Shown piece by piece: positions 23,736-35,500 of a DNA stretch of 64,000 nucleotides. The notes beneath the pieces were generated by a model that saw nothing but the letters and a program-made list of their open reading frames with translations, had not been told where the DNA came from and ran no database searches. The position numbers were made by a program, and so were the translations under genes. This DNA is from Gavia stellata (taxonomy: Eukaryota > Chordata > Aves > Gaviiformes > Gaviidae). Position 1 is the first letter of the stretch. Every line of letters starts with the position of its first letter. The stretch is from positions 4,539,001 to 4,603,000 of the forward strand of contig NC_082637.1 of NCBI RefSeq assembly GCF_030936135.1. Reading direction: 5' to 3'.

Positions 23736-26220
23736 CTGGATGGGGGAGGAAAAAAAAAACAAGAAAACCAGCTGTTGCTTCCTTTTAAAGTATACAAATG
23801 TCTACGTGAAATTTTAAACTTTTGCTATTTCTTATTAAATTCACAATCTAAAGAAGAAATGAAGCTGTTCATACTTTTAAGCTTAGCATTACAAATAGTT
23901 GTTCACATTTTTAGCATGTTTTCATAAGTATGAAGAGTGGAGGCATAACTTCAAATACGGCTCAGATTTTGTATCACAAAATGTCAACTGCCACAAAAAA
24001 TGAAGAATCCACCTGCGGAGACAGAACAGCTCATCCCTGCCAAATGTTACAGGAGGGTTAGTGCACACAACTGCAAGCCACAGCTCTCATCAGAGCTTCA
24101 GCACACATCCTTCTCCTCTCCTCCCACCACTGTCCCTCGCTTTGCCAAGTCTTCCTCCCACACCTACCCTCCATCTCCCAGGGCTTCTCAGGTGAGCCAC
24201 TCCTCCTGGTTTTGAGAAGAGGCTGGGTCTTCTCCTTTTGTAGCCAATATACCAGCTCTAGAAACAGGTGTTCCAGCTCAGTCAAAAACCTCTTTAAAGA
24301 CTTTAATTAGCCAAGTGCAAAATTTTTAAAGCCCCTCTCACAAATGATATCCCAAAAAGAAATTTTTCTTGTTTCTGTAATTCTTCTATCTCTTGCTAAA
24401 ACCAATTCCCCTCCTTCAATTTGCAGAAAAAACATGCTGACCCTCAGAAGCCCTGCTGATTATCTATTAAACACATGACAATTTAGCAAAGGAAGATGAG
24501 ATCTTAGTAATCTCGGCCTGTCTCGTTCTGTAATGAGAGTCACCTGTAGGTCACAGGAGTGCAGTTAACGTGGTTATTCTTGCAAATCCCTTTCATGTGT
24601 GAAGTGCTTCACAGGGACACGGAAAAAGACAGAATTGGGAGGAAAAAATGATGGGGAATATTAACCAATCATGTACCACATCAGTAGTTTATACTAGTGG
24701 CTCCAGTGAAGAAAAATATACCATAAGAAACACTTAAATAGGTTCCTCATCTGTGTTTGGGTTGCAAATGACACAGAAATAAAGAAACATGTTTTTCTAT
24801 TGCTACACCAACAAAGGTTTCTAACACAGGCTAGGTCTTAATGAGTGCCTGTGAACACAGGGAACCCGTCTTCTTGCAAGGATATTAACTAAAAAAGAAA
24901 CAACCGAGCCCAGCTCAAAATATATGTAGGAGAAAAAACAGGGGTTTTTTTACATGAACAGATACACTTCTGATATATAACTTATTACTGCATATTCTCA
25001 TACTGACTTTGGAGCTGCAGTTCAACTTTTTCATTATACATTTTCTCAAGAAAATGGTTCTTATTAAAAAAAGGAATACTGACTAAAATAGCCAAGTTCT
25101 TTTTACAGATGAGAAAGATCCAAACTAAGCAGCAGCCTGGCCTCTTCCCCCCAAAATGTATTATTTCCCTGCTCTCCCCTACATTTATAGTTTCTTTCCT
25201 ACCTCAAAGTCTGCAGTGGAGAAAACAACAAACTCACCCCCTTCTTTTTCTGCTGAAGAAAATTTAGCACAAACAAGAAAATTTTTAGAGTATGCTTATG
25301 GTTTTGTCAGTGATCTACCTCAAATGAAGGCACTTCATTCCTGAATTTGTTCTGTTAGGTTATTTTCAGTTTAATAAAAACCAATGATACTTCTTTTCTA
25401 GAACGTTCTAGGGTGTCCTGGCATCCAAAGTCTCACTCAAGCAAAATTTACACACTTCTTCCAAGACCTTCAAATATTTCTTTCTTCTCTTCCTTTTCCA
25501 TGTAGAGAAAATAGCATCACTGATTTTCTTTTCTACTTTTATAATTCTCCTGTTTTTAAATTGTGCTGTGCTAAAAAAAAAATAAATCAGTACTTTTAGT
25601 GAGAATTAAGTATAGTGCTAGAGCTCTGCTATATATACTTATTTCATAATCTAAATAAATACTTAAGTGTTGAGAAGTAAACCTACGGGCTCTTTGTATT
25701 TGCTAATTACATACTTTCTTAAAGGAACAAGTGAAATTTACTTCTGATAAATATTTAACTACACAGCTATCACATTTTGAACTGAAACCTGTATTTTTTT
25801 CCATTGTCTCCAAGTTTCCAATAAATTTATATACACAGGCTAGACTGTAGTTTTCTTTTGGGGTAAGGAGCAGAATGACCGTAACAGTTTATTTCTTCCT
25901 TGTATGTTAAGCATACAGGCCTCCTACGCATGTCCATTTACGTTAATTCTAGATGTAAACTTCACGTGCATGTTCCTCCGACAGGACTGGATGTTCTATG
26001 GACTGTTGAAGCTATTCGTATAATCTGACAAAGGATGGTATTGGAGTTGTAAAAACCTCGATTCATGCCTAAAAACAAAAGAGCCTTACTCTCCAGCTAG
26101 GATAATTACGTCCCACAGTTACAAAAGTAGAATGAAAACAGAGATGCAGAATGACCATTATACATGACACGGATGTAAAATGTTAGCTTTGCGGGTTTAG
26201 TTGCTTGGTGTTTCAAGAAG

Positions 26221-26254
26221 TCATTAATATATTACTGTCATTAATATATTACTG
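26221..26254. repeat. 17-base tandem duplication
   Basis: TCATTAATATATTACTG occurs twice head to tail with no mismatch, within intron 1 of the EEF2-like unit. Confidence 0.9.
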
Positions 26255-28624
26255 TCACTTTGTGGTGGAGCTGGAGCAACTTGGGTTTGAGATGGAAAAG
26301 AATCACTAAGTCATGGTGAAGGAAAGGAGAGCCGAGAAGCAGGAGAGAAGAGCAGGGTCAGGCAGTACTTGGGTGGGAGGTGGGGGGTAAGGCAAAGACA
26401 AGAGGGGTCTACAACCAAGTTTAATGGATTAGACAGACTGTGGGACCCAAAGCTCTACAATATTATACCTCAAAAGAAGTCATCACCACCAAGGAGGTGA
26501 AGAGGCAGGCCTCCATAAGTGACCTCAAAGCTCCTGCTGATAAGTCTCACTGCAAGCCGCCAATGCCAACAACGTGAACATATTTTTATTTCAGACTTTC
26601 CATCCTCTTGCTCAACTACACGACTGCATCCCTGCCCAGAAACTGAAGGTCCGGTGTCTCAGGTATTACCGTGTTAGTACTTTTTGCCAGGCCTACAACA
26701 ATACAATACGGCTGGGCATGAAGCTTTCAGTCTGTAGGAAGTTAATACTGAGAGCCAGGTTTAGGTAAGTGGCACTCCTTTATTATTGCTTGGTTCATCC
26801 CTTGGCCTAAATGAGTATTTTTAAGAGCTTAACGCTGCTGGCTCACTTTTAATTCACTTCATTATATCATAGCAGCTGTTCTTGTTAAAATAACTAGGTA
26901 AACCATTCGTAAGTTTCAGCTAATTAGCCTGTTAATAAAATATAGTATATTAGAAATGATGAAGAGCTCAATCCAAGCATTAATATTAATGTCTTACCAG
27001 GCCTTCTGGCAGGAACTTCAGGATTATGTAGTAATAAATGCTATCCACTCCCATACATTTTATTTACCACTTAATTTACACAAATGCCAAAACAGAGCTT
27101 ACCATATGTGTTGTTCTATAAGAGAGAGGCGCACTGGCATCACAATTTTTTTTGGTCATAAATACAACTAAAAACACAAAGCCAGATTAAAAATTAATAG
27201 CAATTTTAATGTTTTTCATTAAAGAGCTGTTACAGAGTTTCTGTTCTGCTGTGATAGACAGCAACTGTATCGGTTATCTTGCTATGAAATCCTTGCTGCA
27301 GAGGGGTTAAGGTCTTCCATGTGCAAGAGCAAGCAAAAAATGAAGGAGATGAAAGCAGTATTTGTAAAAGAGAGAAAAATCACCACTTTATTACAAGTGG
27401 AACATCACTTTTGCCAAACCCCTCAAGTTTCATGGCCACTATAGCCAGACAACAACCTCGCTCCTTTTAACCACTGCATTACATCATTTGGGTAGCCCAT
27501 ATTGCAGTGTTGCTTATCCCTGGCTATCAGTAACGCCTCCAGAGTAGACTGCCTTCCTCTTCTGCAGGGCATCTCTTTCTCTTAAAGATGTTCAAATTCT
27601 TATTGTAACAAACCGTTACACAGCTTCAATTCAGAAACACATATTCTAGAAACAGAGAAAAATGAAAACACTTATTGAAGCTGACATAAGTAACTAGAAT
27701 GTCCATTTCAGTAAACAATAATACTCATACAATGAAATATTACAAGACTTTAAAAAAAAAAAAAGGAAAAGGTTCCAAGAACATTAACAATCAAGAAATG
27801 CAAAGACGTACAAGCATCTGTTTATCACAGAAACAGGCTGGTAAATTCTGATTCAGTAGAATAAAGAGACTCAAAACAGGTGAAACACATTACTAGAACT
27901 GCAGCGACTTAAAATAATGAGGCAGGCTTGCTAAGGAGAAAAGTAAATTAAAAACAAAACAACACAACCCACCCCACAGTGTTTCTAACACAGATTTCCC
28001 TGAGAAAATGCTGCTGATCTGATTCAGGTCAGACCATCCTGCCTCAAGATTAGCGCAGTACAGCACTGTATAACGCATATATTCACACATATGCATTGCC
28101 TTTTCCAAACCTCCTTAGAAGCAATGCTTTTATCTCCCATCCTTATAAACACCGATGATCAGGATTTAACCCCAAAGCTTACACTTGAATTCACTACACA
28201 CGTTGGTGGGCAAAACGTACAGAAGCGTTCCAATCTGTGACCTACACTGACAAGGTGCACTCCCCATACCTGCAAAAGGAGGAGAGAGAAGCGGCAGCAC
28301 CCCCCCTACACGTGCACCTGGCACCTTTCTAATAAAAGAGCATGAAGGGGTTGTAAAAACAAATAAATAAGCGGTGCCCGAGTCCCACAGCCGGGCAGAA
28401 AGGGACGCGGCCACTATCGCCTCAGCGGTATCGGGCGACGCCGCTTCCCCGGACTCCTGTCAGCACTGGGAGGGTGGGAGCCACCTCCCCCTCCTCAGCC
28501 AGCCCCCAGGGCTGAGAGAGAATAAGCAGAAACTCCTGAAAAGTATCATGCTCCGGCGAGGGCCAGCTGGGCGGCTCCAACCCGCCACCCCTTCCCCAGC
28601 CCGCTGCGACAAGCACGGCGAGGA

Positions 28625-28636
28625 AGATGGCCGCCG
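28625..28636 (+). promoter_or_regulatory. YY1-type motif
   Basis: AAGATGGCCGCC matches the core of the YY1 consensus (AAnATGGC), which is typically found just downstream of the start site of TATA-less CpG-island promoters, in the orientation of transcription. Here that orientation is +, opposite to the EEF2-like unit. Confidence 0.5.
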
Positions 28637-28662
28637 CGCCCCCCCCGCCCCGTCCCCGCAAG
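28627..28662 (+). other. Possible first coding exon of a divergent transcript
   Basis: An ATG in good context (GGAAGATGG) opens MAAAPPPPRPRK and is followed by GTACCC, a weak donor. No downstream + strand exon could be linked to it. The ATG also falls inside a YY1-type motif, which by itself explains the sequence. Treat as a lead, not a gene. Confidence 0.15.
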
Positions 28663-28785
28663 GTACCCTCTGTTGAGGCGCGGGCAGAGCCCGGCTGCCT
28701 CAGGGCACCGCTGTGGGTCGGTGGCTTGGCCGCCCCGCGGGCGGCACCGCGCCTGGCCTGGCCTCCTCCCCGCGGGAACACTCAC

Positions 28786-28870
28786 CGTCTCGGCGGATGG
28801 CTCCGGATCCCACCTGCCGCCTCAGCCGGGCTGCGGGAGGCGGGAGCGAGCCGAGCTCAGCTGTTGCCGG
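28786..28870 (-). pseudogene. EEF2-like exon 1 (leader and mutated start codon)
   Basis: On the - strand the sequence GCCATCCGCCGAGACG is followed at once by a strong donor, GTGAGTG. Known EEF2 mRNAs have GCCATCCGCC three bases before the ATG, and exon 1 ends exactly after ATG. Here the start position reads ACG (28788-28786). The donor phase fits exon 2, which begins with codon 2 (GTG AAC TTC). The upstream limit of this exon is a guess. Confidence 0.6.
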
Positions 28871-29520
28871 GCTCCAGCACCGCGCCCCCCCTCCCCGCCG
28901 AGCGCTCCTCAGCTCGGCGGACGCCCGCGGTGTGCTGAGGGGCGGACGGCCTCCCCTCACGGCGGCGGGGCCCGCTTGGCCGCCGCCTACTCCCGCTGCG
29001 ACCCTTCCCCGGAGGTGAGCTGCCCGCTCCCGCTGCGAGCCTCCCGCCCGCTCCTCCCCGGCGCTCTTTCCCAACGGTGGCCCGGGCGCCGAACGCCGCC
29101 ATGACCCCCAGCCATCGCCCGGCCCCTCAGAGGGGCGGCGGCGGCTCCCGGGGTACCGGGAGGGGACGGGAGCCCCTGGAGGGCGCGGGGAGGCGGTGAC
29201 AGTCTGGGCGCGGGGACCCCCGCCACCCCAGGGGCTTATGGTGTCCTGGGTTCCTTAATCCCCCCGTGATAGCCCCGTGGCTGCGAACTGCAGGTTACTG
29301 CGCGCTGTGTGGAGGTGGAGGAGAGTCCCGACTCCGGCCATCGCGCTAATCCTCCCTCACTCGTGCGGGCCCGGCCCGCTCTCGGGTAGCGTTAGGTGGA
29401 GCCCGGCCCCTTCCCCTCAGCGAGACCTGCCGGGGGGTGCCGTGGTGCGCTGCTGCGAGGACCGCCCCGGCGCGTTTTCCCTCTTCGGATGCTTAGCGGC
29501 AGGTTTGATGGCTTGCTTTG

Positions 29521-32500
29521 AACAGGTAGTCAGGCTCGGTGCCATAACCCCTTATTAGTTACTTTGAAAAATAGGTTAAATGACTGATCGGTTCCCTGTT
29601 GAAATGCGAAGGTGACATCGCGTCCCTTTAAAAATAACTTGCTGTTGTGAAAGACACTAAAGTAATAACAGCACTTCACATTTTTAATACAGACTTTCAC
29701 CTAAAAACGACTGTTAGAAATGTTAGGTAATTAAATTGTCAAGCAGAATAGAATGTCTTCACTGAAAGCACCAACTTCTGGGATCAAACTAAAGGCAAAT
29801 TTACACAGTAGTACTTCCTAAGAATGGAAGATCAGAAAAGAAGACTATCAAATCAACCTATTATACACGCATATTATTATATATAAAGCACTATGGATGG
29901 ACTAAATGGCCAATCGCACTTCTCTAAACCCAGCATTAACACCTCTGAGGGGATCCTCTGAAGATAGCAGGTTTATGCATGTTTCAGTAGATTAACTATT
30001 TGGATCTGATTTCTAGTAATGATGCATAAGAAGAAAACCAAGTAACTTTATTACTAAGATATTCTACAAGAAAAGCATTTGCTGATATAAGATGCTTGAT
30101 GAGGCAACTGTTTCTTTACAACTGATGATTCACATAATTTTTGGACCACTAACAGGGACCAGCCCTGCAAATTTTTTATCAAACAAGTGGCAGACCATTT
30201 ACCTCAAAATACATGGTGAATCTTCTGCTTTACAGTATTTCTGTATGAATAAAAGCCTGTGATGGATGCGCTTATGGCAGCCAAAGGGTACCTGACCAAT
30301 ACGGTGTTAGAAAATCTGTGAAACTGAAGCCAGTAAGCCTTGTAAAGAGTAGAAAAAGTCTGAAATCTGTGTTGATTTTTCAGGACTGTGGAAATAAAAT
30401 CCTACTAGTTGTAAGTTGAAGCTGTGTGGTATAATAATCTTTGAAAGGCAGTGAATAATTTCACTACCAGCTTTTGGGATTATCCGGGGTAGCACCGCTT
30501 TTAAAGCTGAAAGTTTCCTTAAGGAAAACTTTCCGTTGCCATAGGTTTTTTAACTTTGTAACCTCTCATCTCAAGCAGTCTTTGAGTTTAAACCCTTGAC
30601 TGTCCCCCTAAACTTAATTTCACCTTGAAATTTAGGTAATCAGGGGTATATAGTTATATATTAAGTGAGCCTTTAACTTTTCTTTTTCTCACAGGCTTTT
30701 TCCTAACACCATGCAATTCCTTTAAAACTATTAATCAGAACGCTGAGGAGTTCTTTTGCTATTTTTTTTTTTAAATTATGCATTGGTTATAGTCAGGCGA
30801 TCCCTTCAGATTTTGCCTGCACTTCAGAAATGCCTGGGTCCATCTCAGAAAATATTAGGCATTTGAGAGAGATATCTACATTGGAGGCCATACTTGGCAA
30901 TGAAGAGAGACAGGCGCTTCAGGAAGGCAGTCCAGCTTTTTGTTCGCCTGTAATTTGTTGTGACTGAAGGACTAATAGAATATGCCACATGACATCATTT
31001 CTGCTCCTTCACTAGATGGTTTGCAAGAATATCTGGTATTGATACTAACACATAAAAGCAGCACACATGATTTTCAAAAGTACTGTCTCTGTGTTGCCTT
31101 TATTCTTTTCTCCTTAAATCAGTGAGATTGCTGTTGTCATTGGTTTGAAATAGGTTGGCCCAAAATGACTGTTTTTGAAAACCCAAGCTGTAAAAATTAG
31201 CATTTTGCAAAGACCGGTATGTGTAAATTTGAAATGGATCATGTGATCACTTGTGTTAGTGAAACACACTTGCTTGTCTACATATACCAAATGAGCAAGA
31301 ACATAACTGAACCATGTCCGTTTAGAGTTGAGGGTTGGTCTCATAAATAAGGCACCTGATTTTGGGAAATAAATGAAAGACATTGCTGGAAAATTATATA
31401 ATCTCTTTGCCAGGAGGTGCATGCTTGTGAATGAAATTAATAATGCTTCCCTACCTTATCATAATTTATTGTTACAATACTTCTTATAATTAAGTGTGAT
31501 TGTTTTAAATTCTATTATATTATTAAATATGGTGATATGGATATAGAAATAGTTATATCAAAGATTCAAGAAAGTTTAGTTGTAGTGTTCATTCAATTCT
31601 GGTTGTAAACCAGAATGAAAAGGAAGGGAAAGTACAAGGACTGAAGTGTTTTTCTGCTTCGGAAGGAATGCAGGCAGATTTTTCTCTAGTGGATTAAATT
31701 AGGGCTACCACTCAGCTTTCTGGTAACTGTGCTACATTGAGAACATCTGCCAAATTGCACTGAAAAGGTCGCATCTGTTTATCTGGGAGCAGGATGTGTT
31801 TTGTAATTGATTGCAAAGAATGGCATAGGCCAAGTGGCAATGCAGTAAGGCTGTCCTGAGCATAGCCATTGCGGAAGTAAACACAATTTCAAGAAGCTCT
31901 ATCAGGAATGAGCAATCTTGGTGAACCCATATGTACAGGGTTTGAAGTCTCTAAGGAATTTCTGGATCTTTATTACACAGGAAGTGACCAGATTAAGACT
32001 GAAAGCTCCCAGCTTGAGCCAGACCCGGCAGCCAGGTTCCTTCATTGGTAAAACCACCATGAGCACTTTCAAGTCTGGGATGGAGGAGTTGTCATTTCAA
32101 AGTCCAGTTGGATCAGTTGCCTGGGGCATTTAAACTTTATCTCTGGCTACAGCCTGCCAAGGCAGATGTGCCCCTTTGAGGGAATGGATATCACAGGGCT
32201 AAGGCGCAGTGTGAGACGACCGGAGGAAGGGCACCCTCACTAAAGGGGGTTGGCCATGGAACAACCCTCTGCAATGATCGTATTAATCCAGGCTGATGAA
32301 ACAAATCCAGAGTTTCACCATCTTCCTCTCCTACCACAACTATGGTGAGGCTTGTAATAATCAACTTTATGCCCTTTTTTTTTTTGAAAAGGTGACTCAA
32401 TATAGCCCTCTTAAGCAGAAGTGATCCAGAAGTGATCTCTTAGAGCTACCCTGGGGAGGTGAAAAGCATTACTGCTACAATAACACCACTGTTAAATATT

Positions 32501-35500
32501 TCTGCTTATCTGAGTGATGATAGGATAGTTATAAGAGCTTTTTGTGTAGTCTCTCGTTCTTCCAGGGACTCCCATCTTCTAACATAACTACTTCTTCCCT
32601 CATCTAGCAGCAGTCATGAGCAGTTTACTATAATGATAAATGTGTTCACAGTAAAAAATGACGTTATAAAAACTGACTATAATCAGGGATAAAAGCATCT
32701 GTTGTGGTGCTGAACATTTGTTCATGGTCAGTTCTTTACAAAGCAATATTTTTCATTTTACAAGCGGAAGGATGATTTTTACAATGTCTCTCTCCTGCAG
32801 TGCTCCCTGAGAGCTGAAAAATAAAATTTGTACTCTTTAATGTCCCTGACATAACTGTGAGGCATCAGGTTTCTGCAGAACAGACAAATTTGTCCGTGAT
32901 GCATGAGACAAAGTAGAATCCAAGCCATTCTTTCGAGTTTTTATTTGGTCATAATGCCAACAGGTCAATGGACCTGTTTTTGTCATTAGTGAGAACAGAT
33001 AGGAACTTTTTTTAATCCTTGGCCTAAGTGTGTTTCATAATCACATGTTCTTTTAAAGCTGGGAAATTACATTAACATCAGAAAAAAGAAAAAGGAATAA
33101 TTTCTCTCTTAGGCACTGCCATATGTCTTTCCAGGTGGAAATACAACAGGGTGCAGTAAGGCAAGGATTGTGGAGAGACCCTGTTGTGCTTGGCTGTTGG
33201 AAAGCATATGGTGCAATAATATTCCAACTCTGACTGTGAATTTTCCTTCTCTTGTCCTCTCTGGCAAGTATGAGCATTCTAATTTATATTCAACTATTCT
33301 GTTTGTGCCTAGGAATAGAGTGCATCATCAAAACTACCTATTAGATCAGGTCCCACTTCACAGACAACTCCAGAAGAAACAGAGAAGAGGTACGTAAAAT
33401 TTCCTCACTAATTATTTGAACCACCTTTATAATGTAGAAGAGGTTACAGAGGCTTGGATTTCAATGGCCTTAACGGAGACTTTAGGATGCTGGAATACCA
33501 AGAGAAGGAATCTCTCCCCATCTTAAAGTGGTAGCTGCTCCAAAGAAAAACAGTGCCGGTCTTCAGCCAATTTTTGTGCCCCTACAGTAATGCTGAGCTG
33601 CAGTTGGCTTGGTCTCAGGGCTTCCTTCCTAGCTTTGGAGGTGACTGCATGGAAAGTGTTGCATTTCAGAATTTATCATTTCTTGTTTAAGTTTCTCAGT
33701 GCACTCTTTGGGGCAAGATGCTGCAGAAGTGTTAGCAAAACCTCAGTTCCTATCATTCTGCTCTCCTGTGCTTGGCCAGGCACGTTTACATCATGGCTTC
33801 ACATCTCCAGCGCCTTCATTTATGTGGAATCCAGTGAAATGCTTCAGAAACCTGTGTAATCAGAGATTATAGCAAAAAGTAGAAGTAGTTGTATTTGTTT
33901 CAGTATCATCTTTCAGTATCAGGTCAGCGTACAATACAGTTCCTGAGTGAGGCTGTTCCTTGCGGCTTCTGAGGAAGAGGGCATAAATCTCGGGCACTTG
34001 GCAGTTTTGAAATAAGAAGCCCATGTAGGGAAGTTTGTCTGTAATCATAAGCACTTTAATGGCTGACTTCTATTCTGAAGCTGGAGGGGGTTTTATGTCT
34101 CCTAAAACATATCATTATTATCTATAGAGTTATTGTCTCTAATGTAACTGTGGGTATTTGCACTGTCCAATCCCTTTAAAAAATCCTGTTAGGCTTTTGA
34201 CCTCTATGATTTCTGTCTGCACAAAATTCCTTGGAGCAAAATTAACCCCTTACAAAGTTCCCTGCACATACACCACTGAGGGTATTTCTACACCGCAGGC
34301 TTTCTGCATTGTGGTGTCCAAACAGTTAGCAACCTGAAGCTGGGTTTGCCAGCGTGGCTGGAAGGAAGTTGTGGACGCCTGTTTGGGCAAGGCTGTAATC
34401 TGCCAGTTTTGCAGTGTGGTTGTAGTACATTGCAGAACTACTGTAGTAGGTTGCAGTAAGTTATAGGACTGAAAAACTGAGTTGTTCACTACTTTCCTAA
34501 AACTAGCTGTGCCTCTATCTCTCTTCTGCCGTGCTGTGCCTTGCCTTGCCTTGCCACCTTATCTCCTTCTTGCCTGTTGCCCCCAGAAGCTGCAAATGCA
34601 AAGTAATGCAAACTAACTCAAACTTATGCACAGTAGATGCAAAATAAATATTGCAGATTCTGTTATAAAATGGAGTCTGAGTTGCGCTTCCAGGCAGTAA
34701 CTTGTGAGCATCACCCAAGGGGACTTGACAGTAGCACGCAGAGTATTAATCAGATTGTTTATCTGTCCTGCTGCAATGCCGTTGTTGACACCTGTATATA
34801 CTGGTTGAATGAACTGGGAATCATTACCATTGCTGTGTTCTAGACAAAATACTTCCTCTTCACAAATGTTGAGCAGAGCAGTGTTGGCAACATTTATGGG
34901 AATGTCAATTGTGACATTAATAGCAAAATGGCAGCATCATCTTGCTTTCCTAGCAAGTGCATGCTCCATTAGCACTCTCTATCTGCTGAGTTTTTAATTC
35001 TATTTTATATTTATAAATTTATTTATATTTATATTATATTTTTATATTTTAATGTTTTTCTCTGTGGTCAAGGTACTGCTCCACAACCAGAGCAAAAGAC
35101 GGTAGCAAGGTTTTCTAATGGTAACAGTAGACACTGCTGTGTTGATAACAATATCCCTTGGAAGCAGTAGGACCTCATCTGGTCCCTGCTCATAAGCACC
35201 AGATCTCTTCAGTAGCCTGTGCATGCATCTTTACAGCATTTTCAGTATTGATGTCTTTTAATCTACTTTGTTTCTTTGAGGGCTATCTCTCTGTTAATAA
35301 TCACTCTTGAGATACTTAGTCTGAACTTGCCACTTCTCCTTGATCCTTGGGAAAACATTGTTCTCCCTTGCCTTTTTACTGCCTTTTCTGTGGGAGGAAG
35401 CAAAATTCTGAAAAATTCAGAAATGTCACCTTAAGGAGTTCATAATCCTTTCTGCTCATTTCCTGCTGGCCCACTGTTAGCTGCTGGTGGTGATGGTGGT

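Larger units (their letters stand above)
23736..28785 (-). other. Intron 1 of the EEF2-like pseudogene
   Basis: A 5.05 kb interval between the CpG-island exon 1 and exon 2. It is AT-rich apart from the last ~400 bases, which lie inside the CpG island. Apart from a 17-base direct duplication at 26221-26254 I recognise no repeat, RNA gene or coding exon in it. Confidence 0.6.
28370..29520. promoter_or_regulatory. CpG island with likely bidirectional promoter
   Basis: About 1.1 kb of dense CG dinucleotides and G/C runs stand out sharply from AT-rich flanks. The island contains the candidate exon 1 of the EEF2-like unit on the - strand (donor at 28785) and, on the + strand, a YY1-like AAGATGGCCGCC at 28625-28636 plus plausible donors at 28663 and 29015. 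I see no clear TATA box. In birds such islands usually mark broadly active promoters, so the EEF2-like unit or a divergent transcript may still be made. Confidence 0.8.

Noticed and set aside
23649..23927. + strand frame opposite exon 2 of the EEF2 copy
   Set aside because: It is the complement of a coding exon. The - strand gives the eEF2 P-loop.
28422..29226. Many overlapping open frames of 80-143 codons on both strands in the CpG island
   Set aside because: GC-rich DNA has few stop codons. The products are Pro/Arg/Ala/Gly-rich in every frame, with no recognisable domain and no linked exons.
34250..34489. 79-codon - strand frame rich in Thr and Gln
   Set aside because: It comes from a locally repetitive GCAG/TAGTA-type tract. 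The composition explains the open frame.
34534..34554. CCTTG repeat
   Set aside because: Only about three units. Too short to matter.
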